This document shows positions 37,490 to 44,850 of a DNA stretch of 64,000 nt, piece by piece. This stretch comes from Opitutaceae bacterium. GTDB lineage: Bacteria > Verrucomicrobiota > Verrucomicrobiia > Opitutales > Opitutaceae. The notes beneath the pieces were generated by a model. That model was not told where the DNA came from, did not search any database, and was given only the letters and a program-made list of their open reading frames with translations. The DNA lies in contig JAUSID010000035.1 in the NCBI GenBank assembly GCA_030648295.1, positions 18,438-82,437 on the forward strand, in the 5' to 3' direction. Each line of letters opens with the position of its first letter. The first letter of the stretch is position 1. Both the position numbers and the translations under genes were made by a program.

Positions 37490-40400
37490 TCAAAAGCCGA
37501 TCGACGCCGAAAATTGAATCTTCCGCGGCGCCTGCTGGGTATAGGCAAAAGGCTGCAGCGCACCGGCGACCGTGAAATACGTGGCATACCGCTGGTAGGC
37601 CTCATCGAGCAGGTTCGTGATGTTCATCTGGAACCGCAGCGGATATTTTTTGAGCTTCGTGTCGTAGCCCACCAGGGCGTTGAGCAGCGGAAACCCGCTG
37701 GAATAGAGCGTGTTTCCGAGGGGATCGGTGCCCGCGACGCGACGGCCCCGCAGATTCAGCCCGCCGCCGATCCGCAGGCCCTTGAACGCTCCGGTGCTGA
37801 AACGATAGCGCGTGAAGAGGTTGCCCGTGAAATCCACTTTGCCATTGGTCTGCCGGCTGTCCGGGAACTGCTGGAAAATGCCGTCGATGAAACCGAGGCT
37901 CGTGTTCACGGCCGCCACTGCCGCGGGGCCGCTCGCACTCGCCGACGCCAGCCAGCCGGCGCGATTCGCCTCGATGAAGGCGCGTGACTCCCGCAGGGAA
38001 TCCCGGGCATTCACCTTCGGAAAAGCGATGTTGGCCAGCACCGACCAGTTGCGGGTGATATTGGCCGTGAGGTCCACTTCGACGCCATCCGCATCCAGGG
38101 ATTGCAGATCGTTATAGTTGGCGGCGAACCGTACCGGCAGACCCAAGGCGGTATAGATTTCGTTGATACGAAGACCGATCGGCACACTGCTCGCTCCCGC
38201 GAGCTGGGAGTTGTTGTTTGTCAGGACGGTGATGATGCTGTTCTCCTCCGTCTGCCAATAGTAGGAGAAGGCACCCGACACCCGCTCCTCCCAAAGCGTG
38301 AACTTCACTCCGACATCCCTGCCGTTACCGATGCGCGGATCGGTGATGGAGCCATCGATCTTCACGTTGCCCCCGGAGGTGGCTTCGAAGGACTCCGAAT
38401 AATTGGCGTAGATACCAAGCCCGGGAAGGATATCGTAGACCGCGCCAGCGGTGGTCGACGTGCGCGGGAGGGTGCGTCCGCCGCCAAAGTTATAGTCGGG
38501 TCTCCGGAAACCGGTCGCGGCGTCGAAGGACGGATTCCAACGCTTGGGTTTGCTTACATCGCGGCGCACACCGACCAGCGTCTTCAGCCGGCGACCCTTG
38601 AACCATGAACCACTGCTGAAGAACTGGAGCGTATCGCTCGTAGCCTCGTTTATGAAACCGCCGCCCCCACCTCCATTGGTTTCCACAAAGCCGGTCAGGA
38701 TTCCGCCGACCGAACCCAACCGGCTCGCCTGGTCCATGGCGTTAGGCGCGCCCCGGTCCGCGAGGTAGGTGTGAAAAATCAAGGAATTGGCGGCCGCCCC
38801 GTTCACGGTGCCGTTGTTCAGGCGCTTCAGGCGCAGGACGCGCAGGTGGTTTTCGGTCCACCGGCTGCTGGCAAACAGGCCGATGTTTTGTTCGAGATAG
38901 GGAGTCTTGAGCCGGTAGACCGCGCTCACCCGGATTTCGTCGTAGGAGTTTTCTATGACCCGGTATTGGTCGCCGTCGCTCGTGCTAAAAACAAACGGTT
39001 GGAGGAAAAACGGGTTGGGCTCGACACCGCCGGTCGCCGAAGGGCGGACCTGGTTGATGTCGAGGAAGATCTCCGTATTTCCCCTCGCCGTTTCACGCCG
39101 GCTATCCTCCTGATGCGCGAAGCCTGCCTCCAGGAAGAGCGCCCCTCCGACCTGATGGTTGATGGTCGCGGTCACGGCGGTCTGGTCGGTTTCAAAAGAG
39201 CGATCGCGCGCACTGGCGGTGAAGGCGCGATAGGGCAACACGCCAATATAGCGGGTGCCATTCGCCGCGGAGCCCGCCGCCGCCCCGGACAAAACCAGGG
39301 GCACGGCGCCGGCGGGCGCCGCCGGCGCCAGCCGGGTCTCGAGCGAAGCGGTGCTCCCGTTGGTGCGGGCAAAATTCGCCCAGTTTCGGAATCCGAGCTC
39401 CTCGTGTCCGTTGATCATCACCAGATATTCGGTCGCACTGGTGCGTTGCGGTAGTGAGACGAAGCGGTTGGCTCCCGCGGCCGCCGCCGGGTTGGCGGTC
39501 AGCGGCGCGGAAACGACCGTCCTTCCGTCCCAACCGGAAATATAATCGCGAAAGGTCGTCGCTGGCGCGTAATTGACCACATGTCCCCACTCGCCGGAAA
39601 CCCGCACTTGAGTCCGCGGCAGCGGCTTCCACGTGGCGCTGAGGAAAGCGCCATCGCGATCAAACCGCTGGTTGTCGCGCCAGCCGTCCTCACGCGCAGT
39701 CACGGCGCTGGCGCGCACCGCGAACCGGTCGCCGAGCGGCTGGTTGACATCCACCGTAAGCCGACCGCCGCCAAAGCTGCTGGTCGTCACCCCGAGCGTG
39801 GCGAAACGCCGGTCAAATCTGGCTTGTTTGGTCGCCACGTTGGCCACCCCGCCTGAACCGGCATCGCCGAAGACCAGCGTATTCGGTCCGCGGGAAATAT
39901 CGATGCGCTCGGTGTTATAGCCATCGGAATTCAAGTTCCAGACGAAGTAGTCGCGGGTCACGCGTGCCTTCGCAATCCCGCGGATGGTCACAGTCGCCTG
40001 ATCGACCTGGTTGCCCGGCGCGCTCGACAGCGCGGTTCCGATGGCGTCGGTATTGGTATCGGTCTCACCCATCGGAATCGAATTGGTGGCGTAGAGCATC
40101 GCCGAACTGAAATCCTGCGCGCCGATGTCGTCGAGAAACTCCCGGGTCAGAACCGAGATCGATCCCGGGGTATCCTTGATCTCCGTGGCCAGGCGACCGC
40201 CGGCCAGAGTATTGGCGGCGGTGTAGCCGTAGTCCTTGTCGGAGGTGACTTCGAACGGCGAGAGCTGCACGAGCTCGCCGGGCTTTTCCGACGAGCTCGA
40301 CGATTCGGCGGCACCTGCTGCCGGCGCCAGCATCAGGGTGAACGTGGCGGCAATACGGGTGAAAAGGCTGCTGGTTTTCATGGATGACGGACTCTTCGGT

Positions 40401-40768
40401 GGCGGACTCGTGGGTGGCGGGGCAGGCGCTGCGGGCGCCGTGGGCGCCGCCGGCGGCGGGGCGGGGGCGGCGCGATTGATCAAAAGCGCACCGGTCTTCT
40501 CGTCCTTCACGACGATCAGCGCGGTATTGGCCAGCATGCGGTCGAGCACTTCGCGCGCGGTGAATTCGCCCTGCACCGAGTGCGTCTTCACGCCGCGCAC
40601 CTTGGGCACGACGTAGATCACCTGCTCGCCCGATTGCTCGACGAACTGCCGCAGCGTCGTCGCGGCGTCGCCGCCGGCGAGCTGATAGTGCCGCTTCACG
40701 GCCGCGGTCGCGGCGCGCACCGCCGGCAACAGTGCTGCCAGCACGAGGAGAATCACCACCCGGCGCAT
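37490..40768 (-). CDS. TonB-dependent transducer with N-terminal STN domain
   Basis: A first signal peptide (MRRVVILLVLAALLPAVRAATA) is followed by a secretin/TonB short N-terminal domain (TTLRQFVEQSGEQVIYVVPKVRGVKTHSVQGEFTAREVLDRML), a Pro/Ala linker, and at residue 130 an internal MKTSSLFTRIAATFTLMLAPAAGAAES that looks like a second complete signal peptide. The rest is a receptor with the Opitutaceae-type opening (VQLSPFEVTSDKDYGYTAANTLAGGRLATEIKDTP), plug (IRGIAKARVTRDYFVWNLNSDGYNTERIDISRGPN) and barrel ending AFYTQQ-like KIQFSASIGF. With the FecI/FecR genes upstream it forms a surface-signalling operon. A longer start at 40822 is possible. Confidence 0.88.
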   Translation of the reverse strand: MRRVVILLVLAALLPAVRAATAAVKRHYQLAGGDAATTLRQFVEQSGEQVIYVVPKVRGVKTHSVQGEFTAREVLDRMLANTALIVVKDEKTGALLINRAAPAPPPAAPTAPAAPAPPPTSPPPKSPSSMKTSSLFTRIAATFTLMLAPAAGAAESSSSSEKPGELVQLSPFEVTSDKDYGYTAANTLAGGRLATEIKDTPGSISVLTREFLDDIGAQDFSSAMLYATNSIPMGETDTNTDAIGTALSSAPGNQVDQATVTIRGIAKARVTRDYFVWNLNSDGYNTERIDISRGPNTLVFGDAGSGGVANVATKQARFDRRFATLGVTTSSFGGGRLTVDVNQPLGDRFAVRASAVTAREDGWRDNQRFDRDGAFLSATWKPLPRTQVRVSGEWGHVVNYAPATTFRDYISGWDGRTVVSAPLTANPAAAAGANRFVSLPQRTSATEYLVMINGHEELGFRNWANFARTNGSTASLETRLAPAAPAGAVPLVLSGAAAGSAANGTRYIGVLPYRAFTASARDRSFETDQTAVTATINHQVGGALFLEAGFAHQEDSRRETARGNTEIFLDINQVRPSATGGVEPNPFFLQPFVFSTSDGDQYRVIENSYDEIRVSAVYRLKTPYLEQNIGLFASSRWTENHLRVLRLKRLNNGTVNGAAANSLIFHTYLADRGAPNAMDQASRLGSVGGILTGFVETNGGGGGGFINEATSDTLQFFSSGSWFKGRRLKTLVGVRRDVSKPKRWNPSFDAATGFRRPDYNFGGGRTLPRTSTTAGAVYDILPGLGIYANYSESFEATSGGNVKIDGSITDPRIGNGRDVGVKFTLWEERVSGAFSYYWQTEENSIITVLTNNNSQLAGASSVPIGLRINEIYTALGLPVRFAANYNDLQSLDADGVEVDLTANITRNWSVLANIAFPKVNARDSLRESRAFIEANRAGWLASASASGPAAVAAVNTSLGFIDGIFQQFPDSRQTNGKVDFTGNLFTRYRFSTGAFKGLRIGGGLNLRGRRVAGTDPLGNTLYSSGFPLLNALVGYDTKLKKYPLRFQMNITNLLDEAYQRYATYFTVAGALQPFAYTQQAPRKIQFSASIGF

Positions 40769-40824
40769 GGCATCAGCCGAGCGGCACACGCGGAGAAAAA
40801 ACGGGGTTACGGATTGCAGCATTC

Positions 40825-40869
40825 ATGGCAGGCACGCGGCGATATTTCGCCGGGGAAGGTGCCTGTCAT
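40825..40869 (-). promoter_or_regulatory. Nested hairpin between fecR and receptor
   Basis: Outer arms ATGRCAGGCAC and GTGCCTGTCAT and inner arms CGGCGA-TATT-TCGCCG stack into a long hairpin in the 148-bp spacer. It may modulate read-through or translation of the receptor; no T-run follows. Confidence 0.5.
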
Positions 40870-40916
40870 GTCTTCAGACGAGCCACTCGCGCCGGCGGGC
40901 TATGTTCCGCGCAAAA

Positions 40917-42014
40917 CTATTTTCCTTTCCGCAACACGATCCGCGCCGGATCCGTTTGCTCGGCCACAATGTCGTTGCCCGCCGCCAGCAGCCGGACGAA
41001 CGCATCGACGTTCTCCGGCCGGAAACTGCCGCCAATCGGCAGCGACTCGAGCTCGGCGTCGGCCAGGACCAGTTGCACGTGGCTGCGCCGGTTGAACTGC
41101 GCGACCGCCTCGGCGAGTGGCGTATCCACAAATACGAGGCGTGGCCCCTGCCAGGCGAGCGCCGCGCGGACGGCCTCGGGCGCGAGCCTTTCCACGACAG
41201 GCGGCGATATCGCCTTCATAGCCGCGATCGGGACGACGGCACGCTCGTTGGCGATAAGGAATGTGCCTGAAGGTGGAGCGCGTTGTCCCCAACGCGCTTG
41301 GGCGGGGTTCCTGGCTTCGGAAACCGCGTTGGGGACAACGCGGTCCACCTCCGAGCCGACCTCCACCTTCCCCTCGGTCACCAGCACCTCGACGTCGCTC
41401 GGGCCGAGCCGCACGTTGAAGGCCGTGCCCACCGCGCGCACGGCCACCGCACCCGCTTCGACCATGAATGGGCGCTCCTGGTTTTTCGCCACGGTGAAAT
41501 GCGCCTCGCCCCGCACCAGCCGCACGCGCCGCGCCGCGGGCGTGAATTGCACGGTCACCTCGCTGCTCGAATTCAGTTCGAGCAGGGAGCCGTCCTCGAG
41601 CACGACGCGCTCGTAGCCATCGGCCGTCGTTGCGTAACGGTGCGGCGGAAGTTCCGCCACGTGGCCGGAGCCCGTGTACCACCACGCCGCCGCGAGCACG
41701 AGCGAGGCGGCGAGCGCGGCGGCGGCGGTCGCGGGAAACGGCCTCACGCGCCGAACGGTCGATCTTGTCCGCAGCAGATCGCGATCCGGGTGCAGGCGGG
41801 CCTCCGGCCGAAAATCGCGGAGCTGCTGCAGCGTGGCCCACGTTGTCTCGAGCCGCGCCGCCGCTTTTTCGTGACGCGCATCAGCCGCCCGCCACTGGGC
41901 GAAGTCCGCCTTATCCACGGTCGAGAGGCCGTCATCGCGCTGCGCCAGCCACGCGGCGGCGGTCGCCTCAATCGCTTCGTCGTCGGAGGGCCGGGGGCAG
42001 TCATTTCGTTTCAT
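40917..42014 (-). CDS. FecR-family anti-sigma/sigma regulator with inserted repeat
   Basis: The N-terminus is the FecR cytoplasmic anti-sigma domain (AIEATAAAWLAQRDDGLSTVDKADFAQWRAADARHEKAAARLE) with the usual trio of W residues, then a membrane segment (TAAAALAASLVLAAAWWY) and the periplasmic FecR domain (RVVLEDGSLLELNSSSEVTVQFTPAARRVRLVRGEAHFTVAKNQERPFMVEAGAVAVRAVGTAFNVRL). The C-terminus is an STN-like segment (PLAEAVAQFNRRSHVQLVLADAELE). Between these, about residues 221-249 are encoded by a palindromic repeat element and interrupt the family pattern. Start overlaps the sigma-gene stop by ATGA. Confidence 0.87.
   Translation of the reverse strand: MKRNDCPRPSDDEAIEATAAAWLAQRDDGLSTVDKADFAQWRAADARHEKAAARLETTWATLQQLRDFRPEARLHPDRDLLRTRSTVRRVRPFPATAAAALAASLVLAAAWWYTGSGHVAELPPHRYATTADGYERVVLEDGSLLELNSSSEVTVQFTPAARRVRLVRGEAHFTVAKNQERPFMVEAGAVAVRAVGTAFNVRLGPSDVEVLVTEGKVEVGSEVDRVVPNAVSEARNPAQARWGQRAPPSGTFLIANERAVVPIAAMKAISPPVVERLAPEAVRAALAWQGPRLVFVDTPLAEAVAQFNRRSHVQLVLADAELESLPIGGSFRPENVDAFVRLLAAGNDIVAEQTDPARIVLRKGK
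41271..41350. repeat. 80-bp palindromic element inside fecR
   Basis: Two 26-bp arms (41271-41296 and 41325-41350, one mismatch) contain CGCGTTGTCCCCAACGCG and its complement, separated by 28 bp. The element looks like an intergenic repeat but lies in frame in the coding region, adding about 27 codons without a stop. Confidence 0.75.
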
Positions 42015-42622
42015 GTTTCATCCTCCACCTTCGGCCGGCGCAGCGTGCGGACGCCGCGCGCCTCGAAATAGTCGGCGCAACGCCGCATTCCCTTGGCGAG
42101 CTGCGCCTTCACCGTGTGCTCCGAAATCCGCATTTCGGCGGCAATCTGTTTTTGCGAGAATCCATAGAGCAGCCGGAGCGTAAGCACTTGGCGACACCGG
42201 TCAGGCAAGTCGCGCACGGCTTCAGAGAGTAGCGCGAGTTCCTGCTGTTTGTTGACGGCCTCGGCTGCGTCCGGCCGATCTTCCATGACGGACAACGCGC
42301 CGGGATCGGCTACGCATTCGATGGAAACGACCTTGCGGCGGCGGAAAAAATCGAGCGCCGCGTTGCGCGCGGTCGTAAACAAAAACGCCTTCGCATAGGT
42401 CACCCGGCCGGTTTCCTTCGCCCGCAACAAGCGCGCATACGACTCCTGCACGAGATCATCGATGTCGGGCAACGAAGGAAACACCGCGCGCAGGTAGGAG
42501 CGGAGCGATGGCTCGTGCGGCTGCACTTCGTCGGCAAACCATCTCGACAGGCTGCGGTCCGGCAGGCCCATGGCCGGCGACGACGCCGGCAGCGGAATTT
42601 GATCGGATGGGTGAGTGCTCAC
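42011..42622 (-). CDS. FecI-like ECF sigma factor
   Basis: The 203-residue protein has sigma region 2 (LRSYLRAVFPSLPDIDDLVQESYARLLRAKETGRVTYAKAFLFTTARNAALDFFRRRK) and region 4 (LSEAVRDLPDRCRQVLTLRLLYGFSQKQIAAEMRISEHTVKAQLAKGMRRCADYF), with the DDLVQE and helix-turn-helix blocks of the iron-type extracytoplasmic sigma family. It would be freed by FecR after the outer-membrane receptor binds its substrate and would then drive this operon. The gene is followed by fecR with ATGA overlap. The 292-bp upstream gap shows no clear motif. Confidence 0.9.
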   Translation of the reverse strand: MSTHPSDQIPLPASSPAMGLPDRSLSRWFADEVQPHEPSLRSYLRAVFPSLPDIDDLVQESYARLLRAKETGRVTYAKAFLFTTARNAALDFFRRRKVVSIECVADPGALSVMEDRPDAAEAVNKQQELALLSEAVRDLPDRCRQVLTLRLLYGFSQKQIAAEMRISEHTVKAQLAKGMRRCADYFEARGVRTLRRPKVEDET

Positions 42623-42914
42623 GATCGCGGGGACATTGCCCTGATCGGCCGCGGCGCGAAAGGAGTCGAGCTGGATTTGCGCTTGGAAATGATTCTACGC
42701 GTCACGATAGCCCGCCGTCGGCGTTGGTCCGTCTTAGCCCGATCCACGCCGGCCCGCGGGCCCAACCGCTCCGGGCCGGTGATCGGCCCTTGCGCCGCCC
42801 ACTTGTCCCGATAGGGCGTGACGTACGCCGTTATCAATGGGATGGACTTGCGTGACTGACCCCGCTCGCAGCGCAGCGGCAGGGCGCAAGCCTTTCACGC
42901 CGAAAGATAAAAAT

Positions 42915-42933
42915 TGGCGCACCCATAGGGAGT
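42915..42933. other. attL core repeat
   Basis: TGGCGCACCCATAGGGAGT matches the right copy at 63017-63035 exactly; flanking bases differ (T versus A before, T versus C after). It is the displaced copy of the tRNA-Arg 3' end. Confidence 0.92.
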
Positions 42934-43024
42934 TAACCATGCTTTTCTAACGCGCTAACAACAAGCCACTAGCAAACGATGAAATTTCGGTTGCTTATTG
43001 GTTGCTGTGCAAACCCTGCCCCGG

Positions 43025-43213
43025 TCAACCCCCGGGGCTTTGTTTTGCCCGCCTGTGCCGCTTCCACCTATCCCAAAGCGCCCACAACCCCGCGGCAATC
43101 GCCACCAATCCGGCGGTAATGGAGACGAGTACGTCAATCGTCTGGAGGCTGACAAAAGAGAACAAAAAGGACGCGACGGTCGCCAGTTCGTTTTGAAACC
43201 GGGGGATAATCAT
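43025..43213 (-). CDS. Small membrane protein, holin-like
   Basis: The 62-residue protein has one clear hydrophobic span (LVSITAGLVAIAAGLWALW) preceded by a less hydrophobic helix (ATVASFLFSFVSLQTIDVL) and followed by a basic tail (DRWKRHRRAKQSPGG), a layout common for phage holins. It is the last gene of the prophage late operon, where lysis genes usually lie, and its start overlaps the preceding stop by ATGA. Holin function is inferred from size, topology and position. No endolysin accompanies it. Confidence 0.55.
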   Translation of the reverse strand: MIIPRFQNELATVASFLFSFVSLQTIDVLVSITAGLVAIAAGLWALWDRWKRHRRAKQSPGG

Positions 43214-43518
43214 AGATGGGCAATCCGGTTAAGCCATTCGCGCCGCTTGGCGCATCCGGGGCAATGCTCCAAGTCCGTGCCGGCAACCCGGTCAATGGCC
43301 CGCGCAATGGGCTTTGCAGCCGATTCTACAAGGTCGCCGAGTCCCCGCCGGGCCGCTTTCCCGGGGCCATGCTTCCGGGTGAGAGCGTGCCAAAGCCCAG
43401 AGTCAATTTCGAGGTACTCCCCATCAATGCGCGCAACGCTCATCACGGCTTCGGCAAAGCCCGGGCCGCGGGCCTTCGCGCAATTGGCAAGTTCGGAAAC
43501 TTGGAAACGTAGGATCAT
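43210..43518 (-). CDS. Small phage late protein with CPGC motif
   Basis: The 102-residue protein (MILRFQVSELANCAKARGPGFAEAVMSVARIDGEYLEIDSGLWHALTRKH...) ends DLEHCPGCAKRREWLNRI, a C-x-x-C short motif with a conserved REWLN tail seen in small late proteins of many phages next to lysis genes. The N-terminal 46 residues of the longest open frame (to 43656) overlap the upstream gene in another frame; the ATG at 43518 overlaps the upstream stop by ATGA and is chosen. Function unknown. Confidence 0.65.
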   Translation of the reverse strand: MILRFQVSELANCAKARGPGFAEAVMSVARIDGEYLEIDSGLWHALTRKHGPGKAARRGLGDLVESAAKPIARAIDRVAGTDLEHCPGCAKRREWLNRIAHL

Positions 43519-43925
43519 GGCGAAAAACACTGAATAATGACCGACCAAAGATCGGTGGTACCCTGCGGGGCATTGCATGAACCCTGTAAGTAATAGCGAA
43601 CGGACGTAGTACCGGCCGGTATAGTCACATGGGCGGAATCGCTGCCAATCACGCATGTGCTATCATACATCGCGACTTCATCCGCATAAATGACGAGTTC
43701 ATTCGCGAGGACGCCCCAGAAATCAAACCATATATCAATGACCGTATCCTGTTCAATGGTCAGATCGCTGATCGTAACGTTGAATGCGATATACGATGAA
43801 TCCGGTCCGCCGCCTGAATTCGTATACTCCAACTCTAGCGGGCAAGTATAACACTGATCACAGACGGCAGGCTGACAGTCGCAGCAACTGCCATTAGAAT
43901 CTGCCGTTTTAAGCCATGATGCCAT
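43515..43925 (-). CDS. Cysteine-rich putative virion protein
   Basis: The 136-residue product opens MASWLKTADSNGSCCDCQPAVCDQCYTCPLELE with seven cysteines within about 17 residues, then becomes a beta-rich sequence (YIAFNVTISDLTIEQDTVIDIWFDFWGVLANELVIYADEV, VTIPAGTTSVRYYLQGS). No signal or membrane segment is visible. It lies with the tail genes and may be a tail-tip or capsid-surface protein; no family is recognised. The concentrated cysteine block is unusual for a virion protein made in the cytoplasm and could bind metal. Confidence 0.65.
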   Translation of the reverse strand: MASWLKTADSNGSCCDCQPAVCDQCYTCPLELEYTNSGGGPDSSYIAFNVTISDLTIEQDTVIDIWFDFWGVLANELVIYADEVAMYDSTCVIGSDSAHVTIPAGTTSVRYYLQGSCNAPQGTTDLWSVIIQCFSP

Positions 43926-43927
43926 GA

Positions 43928-44215
43928 TTAATTACTTGGACTGTCCTGCCGGCGGACGATGAATTCGCGCTGAGTGGCGACACCGTTGACGCACACTGTC
44001 AGGGGGAGAAGTTCAAACGGCCCGCTGGCGGGGTTGACCGTGATCAAGATATTGCTCTCCGTTACCGCCACTTTGTTGGCACTCGCGGCATTGATGGAGA
44101 CCGTAACTGTAGCTTTTTTGAACAAATCAACGAACAGCTTCAGCTTCTTGGCCCATTTACTGTCCATCAATGAATCGGTGTCTCCCTTGTCGAAATTTGG
44201 AAAATCAAAAGCCAT
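43928..44215 (-). CDS. Small putative tail protein
   Basis: The 95-residue protein begins MAFDFPNFDKGDTDSLMDSKWAKKLKLFVDLFKKATVTVSINAAS and ends in a short beta-rich region. It starts 11 bp after the 207-residue gene and ends 2 bp before the cysteine-rich gene, consistent with one transcript of distal tail genes. Not recognised. Confidence 0.65.
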   Translation of the reverse strand: MAFDFPNFDKGDTDSLMDSKWAKKLKLFVDLFKKATVTVSINAASANKVAVTESNILITVNPASGPFELLPLTVCVNGVATQREFIVRRQDSPSN

Positions 44216-44226
44216 GGTAATGCCTT

Positions 44227-44850
44227 TTACTTTGCGGCCACGTAGGGGACGAGCCGGAAGTAGAGGTTATTCCTGTACGGTTCCACATAACTGTCTTCCG
44301 CAATGATCCAAGTGCCGCCGTCCGCGCCGGTCCATGTGTTGTAAGTGTTTATACTCGGAACAGTGTTTGCCGTCAGATAGGACACATCAAGCCCACCAGA
44401 CAGGATATACCGTTGCTGCCGGGTCTCTGGGATGGTGGTTGGGTCGCTGGTATAGTAAAGCGAGTGCTGCGTTCTGGCCGGAACAGTGCGGGTCAGCGGG
44501 TCGCGTTGGCGATAGAATCCGGGGTACGTGTAGGTATATCTGGTCGGGACATCCCAAGGGGTGCCGGAATCAATGATCGCATATTCGCGCCCGATCTTAT
44601 AGTATCCCCCGCCGATTGACTCTATCGGTTCATTCGTGAGCAAATGACCGGTACCAAGCGGGAATCCCCGCAGTGAACCCAAAGCCTCAAACGCGGTCGC
44701 ATGGGTTGAATTACCGACTCCCTCGATGCGCACAAACGCCGTGGCGTTCCCGTACTGACGGAACGGGTATTCGTAGGCCCCGGTTTTCAACCAAAAGATT
44801 TCGTTTTGTGAAATTACACCGGTGGGAATGTCAGAATAAAATGCGCTCAT
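44227..44850 (-). CDS. Putative distal tail protein
   Basis: The 207-residue product (MSAFYSDIPTGVISQNEIFWLKTGAYEYPFRQYGNATAFVRIEGVGNSTH...) is beta-rich with many aromatic residues (YTYTYPGFYRQRD, WTGADGGTWIIAEDSYVEPYRNNLYFRLVPYV). It directly follows the tape-measure gene with ATGA overlap, a position often held by the distal tail or tail-hub protein. Its opening resembles the tail-tube-like protein's MSQFYNDGTFVNYG only loosely. No firm family assignment is possible. Confidence 0.65.
   Translation of the reverse strand: MSAFYSDIPTGVISQNEIFWLKTGAYEYPFRQYGNATAFVRIEGVGNSTHATAFEALGSLRGFPLGTGHLLTNEPIESIGGGYYKIGREYAIIDSGTPWDVPTRYTYTYPGFYRQRDPLTRTVPARTQHSLYYTSDPTTIPETRQQRYILSGGLDVSYLTANTVPSINTYNTWTGADGGTWIIAEDSYVEPYRNNLYFRLVPYVAAK

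Noticed and set aside
42619..42837. Small minus-strand ORF just upstream of the sigma gene
   Set aside because: No recognisable family or signal and very basic composition typical of GC-rich shadow frames; region left as upstream control sequence.
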